Shown one piece after another: positions 54,684 through 63,327 of a DNA stretch of 64,000 bases. Numbering within the stretch: the first letter of the stretch is position 1; each line of letters opens with the position of its first letter. Made by a program: the position numbers and the translations under genes. Where the stretch lies: contig NZ_JAQNCZ010000007.1 in assembly GCF_028369055.1 (NCBI RefSeq), forward strand, positions 37,202 through 101,201, written 5' to 3'. This DNA comes from Cognatishimia sp. SS12. Lineage in GTDB: Bacteria; Pseudomonadota; Alphaproteobacteria; Rhodobacterales; Rhodobacteraceae. A model generated the notes under the pieces. It did not search any database and was not told where the DNA came from. It worked only from the letters and a program-made list of their open reading frames with translations.

Positions 54684-55088
54684 TTGCCTCATTTTCAGAT
54701 CGATTACTCTGGAAACCTCGAAGAAAGCGTGGATATGAGCGCGTTCTGCCAGCACATTCGTGCCGCAGCGGCGCAGATTGACACGTTTCCGATGCCTGGC
54801 ATTCGCGTGCGCGCCGTAAAAGTCGATCACTATGCGATTGCAGATGGGCAGGCCAAACATGCATTCATCGACATTTCGATCCGCCTGCGCGGTGGGCGCC
54901 CTGATGATGTGAAAAAGGATGCCACCCAGCGCATTTTTGAAGCAGCCCGGACCTTCCTGACACCTGTTATGCAGACCAATTCTCTCGCGCTCTCTGTTGA
55001 GATGCGCGACATCGATCCAGACCTTTCCCCAAAAACCGGCACCATTCGAGAGCATTTGGGCCACAACAAGACGGAGACTTCCTCATGA
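54684..55088 (+). CDS. hpaF: 5-carboxymethyl-2-hydroxymuconate delta-isomerase
   Basis: A 134-aa CHMI. Translation starts at TTG 54684, giving (M)PHFQIDYSGNLEESVDM, so that proline follows the initiator Met and becomes the N-terminal catalytic Pro1 of the tautomerase superfamily. The ribosome site AAGGA is 10 bases upstream; a nearby ATG (54676) is out of frame. It isomerises the product of HpaE in homoprotocatechuate degradation, and overlaps hpaE by 4 bp. Confidence 0.9.
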   Translation: MPHFQIDYSGNLEESVDMSAFCQHIRAAAAQIDTFPMPGIRVRAVKVDHYAIADGQAKHAFIDISIRLRGGRPDDVKKDATQRIFEAARTFLTPVMQTNSLALSVEMRDIDPDLSPKTGTIREHLGHNKTETSS

Positions 55089-56596
55089 GCGTTCTTGACG
55101 AGAACATCGCCAAACTTGCTGGCTACCTTGCCCGTTTCAAAGAAAGCGGCATCTCCAACCGCATTGCTGGCGAAGATCGCCCAGGGGCAGGGGGCGTGTT
55201 TCAATCCACGTCGCCGGTCGACAAATCTGTGATCTGCGACGTTGCGCGCAGCACCGAAGAGGACGTGAACGATGCGGCCAAAGCGGCGGCAGATGCCTTC
55301 CCGGCGTGGCGCGACATGCCAGCGCTTGAGCGCAAGAAAATTCTGATCAACGTGGCAAACGCCATCGAAGCGCGCGCCGAAGAAATTGCGCTGTGCGAAT
55401 GCTGGGACACCGGCCAGACCATGCGCTTTATGTCCAAAGCGGCGCTGCGCGGCGCCGAGAACTTCCGTTATTTTGCAGATCAAGTGGTCGAAGCGCGGGA
55501 TGGTCAACACCTGAAGTCGCCGACTTTGATGAACGTCACCACACGTAAACCGATTGGCCCAGTGGGTGTCATCACACCATGGAACACGCCTTTCATGCTG
55601 TCGACTTGGAAGATTGCGCCAGCTCTGGCCGCCGGTTGTACCGTTGTTCACAAACCTGCCGAAGACAGCCCGCTGAGCGCGCGTCTGCTGGTGGAAATCG
55701 CGGAAGAAGCAGGCCTGCCACCGGGCGTTCTGAACACCGTCAACGGTTTTGGACACGATGCAGGCAAACGCCTGACCGAGCACCCTGCCATCAAAGCGAT
55801 CGCCTTCGTGGGCGAAAGCCGCACAGGGGCGATGATCACCAAGCAGGGCGCAGACACGCTGAAGCGTATGCACCTTGAGCTGGGTGGCAAAAACCCTGTC
55901 ATGGTGTTCGAAGATGCGGATCTTGACCGCGCGCTGGATGCGGTTCTGTTCATGATCTATTCGATCAACGGCGAACGCTGCACCTCGTCCTCGCGTCTGC
56001 TGGTACAGGACACCATCCGCGATGAGTTCGAAGCCAAGCTGATCGAACGTGTGAACAACATCAAGGTCGGCCACCCGCTGGACCCAGCCACCGAAATCGG
56101 CCCGCTGGTGACAGAAGAGCATTACAATAAAGTGACCTCTTACTTTGACATCGCAAAAGAAGATGGCGCGACAGTGGCCGCTGGCGGCGAAAAAATTGGC
56201 GACGAAGGCTACTTTGTGCGCCCAACCCTGTTCACCGGCGCAAACAATAAAATGCGCATCGCGCAGGAAGAGATCTTTGGCCCAGTGCTGACCTCGATCC
56301 CCTTCTCGACCGAAGAAGAGGCAATTGAGATCGCAAACGACACAGACTACGGTTTGACCGGCTATGTCTGGACCAATGATCTGACCCGTGCGCTGCGTGT
56401 GACTGACAAGATTGATGCTGGCATGATCTGGGTGAACAGCGAAAACGTTCGCCACCTGCCCACCCCGTTTGGTGGGGTCAAAGCCAGCGGCATCGGTCGC
56501 GACGGCGGCGATTGGTCGTTTGAGTTCTACATGGAACAAAAGCACATCGGTTTTGCCACCGGCGAACATAAAATCATGCGCCTGGGCGCACAATAA
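55085..56596 (+). CDS. hpaE: 5-carboxymethyl-2-hydroxymuconate semialdehyde dehydrogenase
   Basis: A 503-aa aldehyde dehydrogenase with HpaE context: GVITPWNTPFMLSTWKIAPA, MHLELGGKNPVMVF (base Glu), SINGERCTSSSRLLV (catalytic Cys). It oxidises the ring-cleavage semialdehyde with NAD. Its start overlaps hpaF (ATGA), and hpaD follows after 48 bp. Confidence 0.9.
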   Translation: MSVLDENIAKLAGYLARFKESGISNRIAGEDRPGAGGVFQSTSPVDKSVICDVARSTEEDVNDAAKAAADAFPAWRDMPALERKKILINVANAIEARAEEIALCECWDTGQTMRFMSKAALRGAENFRYFADQVVEARDGQHLKSPTLMNVTTRKPIGPVGVITPWNTPFMLSTWKIAPALAAGCTVVHKPAEDSPLSARLLVEIAEEAGLPPGVLNTVNGFGHDAGKRLTEHPAIKAIAFVGESRTGAMITKQGADTLKRMHLELGGKNPVMVFEDADLDRALDAVLFMIYSINGERCTSSSRLLVQDTIRDEFEAKLIERVNNIKVGHPLDPATEIGPLVTEEHYNKVTSYFDIAKEDGATVAAGGEKIGDEGYFVRPTLFTGANNKMRIAQEEIFGPVLTSIPFSTEEEAIEIANDTDYGLTGYVWTNDLTRALRVTDKIDAGMIWVNSENVRHLPTPFGGVKASGIGRDGGDWSFEFYMEQKHIGFATGEHKIMRLGAQ

Positions 56597-56644
56597 ATTA
56601 CGACCATACGGAAACGCACATATATATCCAGAGGAGGAAACACG

Positions 56645-57499
56645 ATGGGTGAGATTGTTCTCGCGGCCAAGGTGACGCACGTCCCAACGTTGATTATGTC
56701 GGAGCAAGACGGTCCGATCAAAGACAAGCGCAAGGCGGCCATTGATGGCCACCGTGAAATCGCGCGGCGCGCCAAAGAGCTTGGCGCGACCACAGTGATT
56801 ATTTGCGACACGCATTGGGTGATCAATGCAGGCTTCCACATCAACGCCAACAACAAGTTCGAAGGCATGTTCACATCCAATGAATTCCCGCAATTCATTT
56901 CGGATCTGCCTTATGAATACGAAGGCAACCCAGAAATGGGTGATGCCATTGCCAAAATCGCGTCGGACAAGGGCGTTTATACCCTGTGCCACCATCTGGA
57001 TAGCCTTGAGCTGGAATATGGCACGTTGGTTCCGATGCGCTTCATGAGCCGCGAGCACGATATGAAAGTGGTTTCCGTGGCGGCATGGGCGACTGTGCAT
57101 GACCACGACGAAAGCCGCGTCATTGGCGAAGCCATCCGCGCAGCGGTTGAAGCCAGCGATGAAAAAGTGCTGCTGCTGGCATCGGGTTCGTTGAGCCATA
57201 AAATCTGGTCGAACAAAGAATACGCGCCAAACAATGGGACATTCACCATTTCAAGCGAATTCAACCGCCAGATGGACCTGCATGTGCTTGAAATGTGGAA
57301 GAACGGCGATCACGCCACCTTCCTCAAGATGCTGGAAGAATACGCGGATTTCTGCTGTGGCGAAGGCTCCATGCACGACACCGCAATGCTCTATGGCGCG
57401 CTGGGTTGGGATAAATACGACGCGAAATGCGAAATTATCACCGACTACTTCCCATCTTCGGGCACGGGTCAGACCAACGTCGTTTTCCCGGTTCAATAA
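56645..57499 (+). CDS. hpaD: 3,4-dihydroxyphenylacetate 2,3-dioxygenase (class III extradiol)
   Basis: A 284-aa LigB-type extradiol dioxygenase. AAKVTHVPTLIMSEQDG holds the first iron-ligand His, IICDTHWVINAGFHI and CHHLDSLELEYGTLVP further conserved His residues. It opens homoprotocatechuate to the semialdehyde used by HpaE. Ribosome site AGGAGG. No hpaBC hydroxylase is in the window, so the ring precursor must come from elsewhere. Confidence 0.92.
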   Translation: MGEIVLAAKVTHVPTLIMSEQDGPIKDKRKAAIDGHREIARRAKELGATTVIICDTHWVINAGFHINANNKFEGMFTSNEFPQFISDLPYEYEGNPEMGDAIAKIASDKGVYTLCHHLDSLELEYGTLVPMRFMSREHDMKVVSVAAWATVHDHDESRVIGEAIRAAVEASDEKVLLLASGSLSHKIWSNKEYAPNNGTFTISSEFNRQMDLHVLEMWKNGDHATFLKMLEEYADFCCGEGSMHDTAMLYGALGWDKYDAKCEIITDYFPSSGTGQTNVVFPVQ

Positions 57500-57506
57500 C
57501 GGGATA

Positions 57507-57530
57507 TGCCCGGGGTAACATCCCCGGGCA
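57507..57530 (+). promoter_or_regulatory. Stem-loop between hpaD and the SSADH gene
   Basis: Perfect 9-bp arms TGCCCGGGG (57507-57515) and CCCCGGGCA (57522-57530), 6-base loop, without an immediate T-run. It may reduce read-through or protect the hpaFED mRNA. Confidence 0.5.
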
Positions 57531-57604
57531 CTGACACTTTTCTTACAACCCGCGTCGGTTTTCTGTCTGCGTGAGACAGGTCGACAATTCCGCAAGGACA
57601 CAAC

Positions 57605-59074
57605 ATGTTCTCCCTGAAAGATCCCTCTCTTCTCAAACAGGCTGCTCTGGTTGGCACCGACTGGGTCGAAGCTGACGAAGCGACCGGAATCGCGGTCACG
57701 AACCCTGCCACCGGCGATGTACTGGGCTATGTTCCAAAGCTGGGTGCTGACGAAACACGCGCTGCGATTGACGCGGCGGCGGCGGCTCAGAAAGCCTGGG
57801 CAAAGCGCACGGCAAAAGAACGCAGCCAAATCCTGCGCCGTTGGTACGAGCTGATGATGGAAAACCAAGATGATCTTGGTGCGATCCTGACGGCTGAACA
57901 GGGCAAACCGCTGGCCGAGGCCAAGGGCGAGATCGCCTATGGTGCCTCCTTTATTGAATGGTTTGCCGAAGAAGCGCGCCGCGCCTATGGCGACATCACC
58001 CCCGGTCACGCCGCGGACAAACGCATTGTCACCATCAAACAACCGATCGGCGTTGTGGCGGCGATCACGCCTTGGAACTTCCCCAATGCCATGATCACCC
58101 GCAAGGCAGGCCCTGCCGTTGCGGCGGGATGCGCCATGGTTTTGAAACCCGCAAGCCAGACACCGTTTTCCGCGATTGCATTGGCGGTTCTGGGTGAACG
58201 CGCCGGGCTGCCTGCGGGTCTGTTTTCCGTTCTGACCGGCTCTGCCAGCGCGATTGGCGGCGAGATGACCTCCAGCAAGATTGTACAGAAGCTGACGTTC
58301 ACCGGCTCCACTGAAATTGGCGCGATGCTGTATGAACAATGCGCGCCAACGATCAAGAAATTGGGTCTTGAGCTGGGCGGAAACGCGCCGTTCATCGTCT
58401 TTGATGACGCTGATGTCGATGCGGCTGTGGAAGGCGCTATCATCGCCAAGTTCCGCAACAACGGCCAGACCTGCGTCTGTGCCAACCGTATCTATGTGCA
58501 AGCGGGCATCTATGATGCCTTTGCCGAAAAGCTGGCCGCCAAAGTGGCGTCGATGCCGACCGGCAATGGCTTTGACGAGGGCATTATCTTTGGCCCGCTG
58601 ATCGACAAAGCCGCAGTGTCCAAGGTTGAAGAGCATATCACCGACGCGACCTCCAAAGGTGCGAAAGTGATCCAGGGTGGCGCGGCACATGAATTGGGCG
58701 GCACCTTCTATCAACCGACCGTTTTGACCGGCGTGACCTCGGATATGGCCGTGGCCACCGAAGAAACCTTTGGTCCGGTTGCGCCACTCTTTAAATTTGA
58801 GACCGAAGCCGAAGTGCTCGCCGCAGCGAATGACACCGACTTTGGCCTTGCGTCTTACTTTTACACCCGCGACCTGGCACGCACCTGGCGTGTGGGCGAG
58901 GGGCTGGAATATGGTATGGTCGGCATCAACACCGGCCTGATCTCAACCGCCGAAGCGCCCTTTGGCGGGGTCAAAATGTCCGGTCTTGGCCGCGAGGGAT
59001 CGCGCCACGGTCTGGATGACTTCATGGAACTGAAATACCTCTGCATGGGCGGCATTGATGAGGCAGGAGACTAA
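57605..59074 (+). CDS. gabD: Succinate-semialdehyde dehydrogenase, GabD-like
   Basis: A 489-aa dehydrogenase: GVVAAITPWNFPNAMITRKA, GLELGGNAPFIVFDDADVDA, catalytic Cys in NNGQTCVCANRIYV. The QTCVCANR stretch and length match succinate-semialdehyde dehydrogenase. In the hpa operon it would oxidise the succinate semialdehyde released by HpaI to succinate, finishing the route into the TCA cycle. Confidence 0.9.
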   Translation: MFSLKDPSLLKQAALVGTDWVEADEATGIAVTNPATGDVLGYVPKLGADETRAAIDAAAAAQKAWAKRTAKERSQILRRWYELMMENQDDLGAILTAEQGKPLAEAKGEIAYGASFIEWFAEEARRAYGDITPGHAADKRIVTIKQPIGVVAAITPWNFPNAMITRKAGPAVAAGCAMVLKPASQTPFSAIALAVLGERAGLPAGLFSVLTGSASAIGGEMTSSKIVQKLTFTGSTEIGAMLYEQCAPTIKKLGLELGGNAPFIVFDDADVDAAVEGAIIAKFRNNGQTCVCANRIYVQAGIYDAFAEKLAAKVASMPTGNGFDEGIIFGPLIDKAAVSKVEEHITDATSKGAKVIQGGAAHELGGTFYQPTVLTGVTSDMAVATEETFGPVAPLFKFETEAEVLAAANDTDFGLASYFYTRDLARTWRVGEGLEYGMVGINTGLISTAEAPFGGVKMSGLGREGSRHGLDDFMELKYLCMGGIDEAGD

Positions 59075-59078
59075 CAAT

Positions 59079-59933
59079 ATGCGTTTTGCAACTTTCACCG
59101 CCAACGACGAAACATACTACGGTGCGATCACCGATGAGGGCGCGATTGCCCTGTCCCCGTCTTTCCCGCAGTGGCCAACGCTTTATGACGTGATGGCCGC
59201 GGGTGCGCTGGATCAGCTGGTCGAAGCGGCCTCGGGCCGCGCCGTGACCCACACAGATTTCGTCTATGAAATGGTCATGCCGAACGTCCGCCGCATTCTC
59301 TGCGTTGGCGTGAACTTCCCGGATCGCAACGCCGAATACAAAGATGGCAGCGCGCAGCCAAAATACATGTCGCTGTTCCCGCGCTTTGCGACTGGGTTTA
59401 CCGGCCATGACCGTCCGCTGATCCGTCCGCCAGAAAACCACACGCTGGATTATGAGGGCGAGGTCGCCATTGTGATCGGCAAAGAAGGCCGCCGCATTTC
59501 GCAAGAAGATGCCTATGATCACATTGCGGCGCTGACGCTTTGCAACGAAGGCACCATCCGCGACTGGGTGCGCCATGCGAAATTCAACGTGACCCAGGGC
59601 AAGAACTGGGATCGCACCGGCTCCATCGGGCCTTGGCTTGTTCCCTTCACCGACGCCGCGCAATTGGATGACGCCCGCATTGTGACCCGCGTGAATGGCG
59701 AAGTGCGCCAGGACGATGTTCTGTCGCGCATGATGTTCCCGATCCGCCGTGAGATCGAATATATCTCGACCTTCATGACGCTGCAGCCCGGCGATATCAT
59801 TGTGACCGGGACGCCAACGGGTGCAGGCGCGCGCTTTGATCCGCCCAAGTACCTGAAACCCGGTGATGTGGTTGAGATCGAAGTCGAAGGCATCGGCATT
59901 TTGCGCAACGGCGTTGAGGACGAAGTCGTATGA
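59079..59933 (+). CDS. hpaG: Fumarylacetoacetate-hydrolase-family enzyme, HpaG-like
   Basis: A 284-aa FAH-family protein. ILCVGVNFPDRNAEY, LDYEGEVAIVIGKEGRR (metal-site Glu residues), DIIVTGTPTGAGARF. By position it is the decarboxylase/isomerase of the homoprotocatechuate route; E. coli HpaG is a two-domain fusion, whereas this has a single domain. Start 59079 follows AGGAGA. It overlaps hpaH by 4 bp. Confidence 0.85.
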   Translation: MRFATFTANDETYYGAITDEGAIALSPSFPQWPTLYDVMAAGALDQLVEAASGRAVTHTDFVYEMVMPNVRRILCVGVNFPDRNAEYKDGSAQPKYMSLFPRFATGFTGHDRPLIRPPENHTLDYEGEVAIVIGKEGRRISQEDAYDHIAALTLCNEGTIRDWVRHAKFNVTQGKNWDRTGSIGPWLVPFTDAAQLDDARIVTRVNGEVRQDDVLSRMMFPIRREIEYISTFMTLQPGDIIVTGTPTGAGARFDPPKYLKPGDVVEIEVEGIGILRNGVEDEVV

Positions 59934-60730
59934 CCCCTGAAGATCACGCCAAAGCTGCCGCGGATCTGCTGGAGGCCGAGAAGACGCGCGAGCAGATCGG
60001 CCTGCTGACTCTGCGCCATCCTGAGATGGCGATGGATGACGCCTATGAGGTGCAGAACGCGATTTACCGCGCCAAGCTCGCCGAAGGCCGCAAGGTCATC
60101 GGTTGGAAGATCGGCCTGACCTCAAAGGCCATGCAATATGCGCTGAACATCGACATTCCCGATAGCGGAATCCTGTTTGATGATATGGCCTTTGACCATG
60201 GCGGCACGGTGCCGGCGGGTCGCTTTATTCAGCCTCGTATCGAAGCCGAGATCGCCTTTGTGATGAAGTCGGCTTTGGGCGGTGCGGATGTCACCCGTGA
60301 CGACGTGCTGGCGGCCACCGATTACGTCTGCCCATCGGTTGAAATTCTGGACACACGCATTCAGCGTGTGGACCCGGAAACCGGCAAGGCGCGCACGGTG
60401 TTTGATACCATCAGCGACAATGCCGCCAATGCGGGCGTCGTATTGGGCCAAGAGCGCCACGCGGTGGATGCCTTTGATCTGCGCTGGGTAGGGGCCATGG
60501 CCTTCTGCAATGGGGACATCGAAGAAACCGGCCTCGGTGGCGGTGTCTTGAATGACCCGGTTGAAAGCGTGGTCTGGTTGGCGCGCCGCATGGCGCAGTA
60601 TGGCCAGAGCATTGAACCGGGGCAGATCATTCTTTCTGGAAGCTTTATCCGTCCTGTCGAATGCCCGCCCGGTACTAAGATTCACACTGACTTCGGGCCG
60701 TTTGGCACCGTTGATATCAACTTCGATTGA
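59930..60730 (+). CDS. hpaH: 2-oxohept-4-ene-1,7-dioate hydratase
   Basis: A 266-aa hydratase: VIGWKIGLTSKAMQYAL, then IEAEIAFVMKSALGG and the late ILSGSFIRPVE. It hydrates the 2-oxo-dienoate made by HpaG, giving the HpaI substrate. Paralogue of the enzyme at 37232-38014. Confidence 0.9.
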   Translation: MTPEDHAKAAADLLEAEKTREQIGLLTLRHPEMAMDDAYEVQNAIYRAKLAEGRKVIGWKIGLTSKAMQYALNIDIPDSGILFDDMAFDHGGTVPAGRFIQPRIEAEIAFVMKSALGGADVTRDDVLAATDYVCPSVEILDTRIQRVDPETGKARTVFDTISDNAANAGVVLGQERHAVDAFDLRWVGAMAFCNGDIEETGLGGGVLNDPVESVVWLARRMAQYGQSIEPGQIILSGSFIRPVECPPGTKIHTDFGPFGTVDINFD

Positions 60731-60739
60731 GGAAACCCA

Positions 60740-61804
60740 ATGCCTGCACCTCACAATCCGTTTAAGGCCGCCATCAAAGCTGGCAAACCTCAGATGGGGT
60801 GCTGGCTTGGTCTGGCAGACCCGTATATTGCCGAAATCAGCGCTGGCGCAGGGTTTGACTGGCTGGTTGTCGATGCCGAACACGCGCCCAATGATCTGCG
60901 GTCGATCATCGGCCAACTTCAGGTGATTTCCGGCTTTGACAGCCACGCGGTTGTGCGACCGCCGGTTGGCGAGGACTGGATCATCAAACAATTGCTGGAT
61001 GGCGGCGCGCAAACGCTGCTGATCCCTATGGTGGAAAGCGCGGAACAGGCGCGCCGGCTTGTGAAAGCCGTGACATACCCGCCGCATGGGGTGCGCGGTG
61101 TCGGCTCTGCTTTGGCGCGCGCGTCCAGCTTTGCGGGCATTCCGGATTACCTCAAGACAGCGCGTGACGAGATTTGCCTGATTTTGCAGGTCGAAAATGT
61201 CAAAGGCATTGAGGCGCTGGACGAAATTCTGGAAGTCGACGGTGTGGATGCCGTGTTCATAGGCCCGTCAGATCTGGCCGCAGACATGGGCCATATCGGC
61301 AACGCGGGTGCGCCCGAAGTTGAAGAGACCGTGCTGGAAGCGATGCGCAAGATCGTGGCCTCCGGGAAAGCAGGGGGCATCCTGACGCTCAATCCAGCCA
61401 TGCAAAAAGCCTGCCTGGATATCGGCGCGACCTTTGTGGCGACCGGGATTGATGTGACGCTCTTTGCCGGGGCGATGCGCGCGGCAGCGAAAAATGCACT
61501 GACCTTGCTGCCCAACCAAGAAACCGTGGCAGTGGTGCAGACAGAAAGCGGCAGCCGCTATCTGCAGCAGCTGTGCAAGCATTGGTCCCATAAGGCGGCG
61601 GCGGAGTTTGATGCCACCCACGGGACCCTCACATTTGACAGCGGCAATATTGTCGAAATGCAGGCCACGCCCGAGACCCTGACCCTGACCGCCAAGACCG
61701 GACCGCGCGGCGATCTCGACTATTGGGCGGGTGTTGTCCAACGCCATATTGAACGGTTTGCGTTTCGTGAAACGCTGTCGTTTGACTGGACCCCAAAGGG
61801 CTAA
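60740..61804 (+). CDS. hpaI: HpaI aldolase with C-terminal DUF2218-like domain
   Basis: A 354-aa protein, about 90 residues longer than usual HpaI. Residues 1-260 are the class II aldolase (VVDAEHAPNDLRSII with the catalytic His; QVENVKGIEALDEI; VDAVFIGPSDLAADMGHIGN). From about residue 263 an extra domain starts (VAVVQTESGSRYLQQLCKHW) and ends HIERFAFRETLSFDW; spacing and residues resemble DUF2218. The open frame is continuous through the junction. The aldolase yields pyruvate and succinate semialdehyde; the role of the added domain is unknown. Confidence 0.88.
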   Translation: MPAPHNPFKAAIKAGKPQMGCWLGLADPYIAEISAGAGFDWLVVDAEHAPNDLRSIIGQLQVISGFDSHAVVRPPVGEDWIIKQLLDGGAQTLLIPMVESAEQARRLVKAVTYPPHGVRGVGSALARASSFAGIPDYLKTARDEICLILQVENVKGIEALDEILEVDGVDAVFIGPSDLAADMGHIGNAGAPEVEETVLEAMRKIVASGKAGGILTLNPAMQKACLDIGATFVATGIDVTLFAGAMRAAAKNALTLLPNQETVAVVQTESGSRYLQQLCKHWSHKAAAEFDATHGTLTFDSGNIVEMQATPETLTLTAKTGPRGDLDYWAGVVQRHIERFAFRETLSFDWTPKG

Positions 61805-61813
61805 ATCAATAAG

Positions 61814-61843
61814 TGCATTCGCATAAATAATGTTGCGAATGCA
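61814..61843. promoter_or_regulatory. Perfect 10-bp inverted repeat downstream of hpaI
   Basis: TGCATTCGCA (61814-61823) and TGCGAATGCA (61834-61843) with a 10-base AT-rich loop, 9 bp after the hpaI stop and 47 bp before the next gene. There is no T-run, so an operator or stem-loop at the head of a new transcription unit is more likely than a terminator. Confidence 0.5.
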
Positions 61844-61890
61844 GGAATATTCATGTACTCAGTATCCCGATACAGAGGAGGAGGACTCGC

Positions 61891-63306
61891 ATGACTTTTT
61901 CGCTTTCGATCGGCGGCGCGCCGGTAACGACTTCGGAAACCTTTGACGTAATAAACCCAGCCAATGGCGAGGTTGCCGCGCAGGTTTCTCTTGGCACCGT
62001 CAAAGAACTGGATGCCGCGGTGGCGGCGGCCAAAGCGGCCTTTCCTGCCTGGGCGGCCACACCGGACGCAGAGCGCGCAGATGCGCTGAACAAGATTGCG
62101 GATCTGATCGAAGCGAACGCTGAGGAACTGTCTGCGCTGATCACAAAAGAGCAGGGCAAACCCCAAGCGGGCCCAGGCGCGAACTTTGAGATTCAGGGTG
62201 CGGTTGGCTGGACGCGCGTGACCGCTGGCCTGTCGCTGGCGCCCGAAGTGATCATCGACAATGACGAAGAGCGTGTCGAAATTCACCGCGAGCCTGTGGG
62301 TGTTGTCGCGTCGATCACGCCATGGAACTGGCCGTTGATGATTGCGATCTGGCACATCATGCCAGCCATTCGCATCGGCTGCCCTGTGGTGATCAAACCT
62401 TCGCCCTACACACCGCTGTCGACCCTGCGTTTGGTTGAACTGGTGAATGAGGCGGGTATTCTTCCGGCGGGCGTTCTGAATGCAGTCACAGGTGACGGCG
62501 AAGTGGGCGACCGGATTTCGACTCATCCAGATATCGCCAAGATCACTTTTACCGGATCCATCCCGACCGGGCGCCGTATTATGGAGCGCGCTGGGGCCTC
62601 TCTGAAAAAGCTGACGCTGGAACTGGGCGGCAACGACGCGGGGATCATCCTTCCGGGCACTGATATCTCCAAACTGGTGGAACCCTTGTTCTGGGGCACT
62701 TTCATCAATGCGGGGCAAACCTGTTCCTGCCTGAAACGTCTTTACGTACACGAAGACGATGTCGAAACAGTTGGCAAAGCGCTTGCAGAATTCGCCGCCA
62801 ATATCCCTGTTGGCAACGGCATGGACGAAGGCGTGCTGATTGGCCCGATGACCAATGAAATGCAGTACAACAAAGTTGTGGGCATGGTTGAAGAGGCCAA
62901 AGCCAAAGGCGCAACCGTGCTGGCCGGTGGCGAGGCATCTGATGCACCCGGCTATATCTACCCAATTACGATCCTGAGTGGCTGCACCGATGAGATGAGC
63001 GTTGTCTACGACGAACAGTTCGGCAATGTGGTTCCAATCATCGCCTATAAGACGCTGGATGAAGCGATCGAAGCCGCAAATGGGCTGGAAGTTGGGTTGG
63101 GGGCCTCGGTCTGGGGCGATGACCCAGAAGAAGCAGCCGAAGTTGCCAAGCGCGTGGTCGCGGGGACCCGTTGGGTGAACCGCCACGCAGTTTTGAATCC
63201 AATGGTGCCCATGGGTGGCGTCAAACAATCTGGCATCGGTGTGGAATTCTCCGAAGAAGGCCTGCGCGAATATACAACCGTGCAAGTGCTTTCGATCGCC
63301 AAGTAA
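61891..63306 (+). CDS. Aldehyde dehydrogenase
   Basis: A 471-aa dehydrogenase: GVVASITPWNWPLMIAIWHI, TLELGGNDAGIILPG (base Glu), catalytic Cys in INAGQTCSCLKRLYV. Strong ribosome site (GAGGAGGAGG). It precedes a ThDP-dependent enzyme gene by 21 bp, so it may oxidise the aldehyde released by that enzyme (a 2-oxoacid decarboxylase/dehydrogenase pair). Substrate unknown. Confidence 0.87.
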   Translation: MTFSLSIGGAPVTTSETFDVINPANGEVAAQVSLGTVKELDAAVAAAKAAFPAWAATPDAERADALNKIADLIEANAEELSALITKEQGKPQAGPGANFEIQGAVGWTRVTAGLSLAPEVIIDNDEERVEIHREPVGVVASITPWNWPLMIAIWHIMPAIRIGCPVVIKPSPYTPLSTLRLVELVNEAGILPAGVLNAVTGDGEVGDRISTHPDIAKITFTGSIPTGRRIMERAGASLKKLTLELGGNDAGIILPGTDISKLVEPLFWGTFINAGQTCSCLKRLYVHEDDVETVGKALAEFAANIPVGNGMDEGVLIGPMTNEMQYNKVVGMVEEAKAKGATVLAGGEASDAPGYIYPITILSGCTDEMSVVYDEQFGNVVPIIAYKTLDEAIEAANGLEVGLGASVWGDDPEEAAEVAKRVVAGTRWVNRHAVLNPMVPMGGVKQSGIGVEFSEEGLREYTTVQVLSIAK

Positions 63307-63327
63307 CCTTGAACACGAGGACCTGAG

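Noticed and set aside
54830..57199. 789-codon antisense open frame opposite hpaE and hpaD
   Set aside because: It lies opposite genes with intact catalytic motifs; composition is that of a shadow frame (His/Arg/Gln rich, no domain).
61801..63285. 494-codon antisense frame opposite the last aldehyde dehydrogenase
   Set aside because: Shadow of a strongly coding gene; no recognisable motif.
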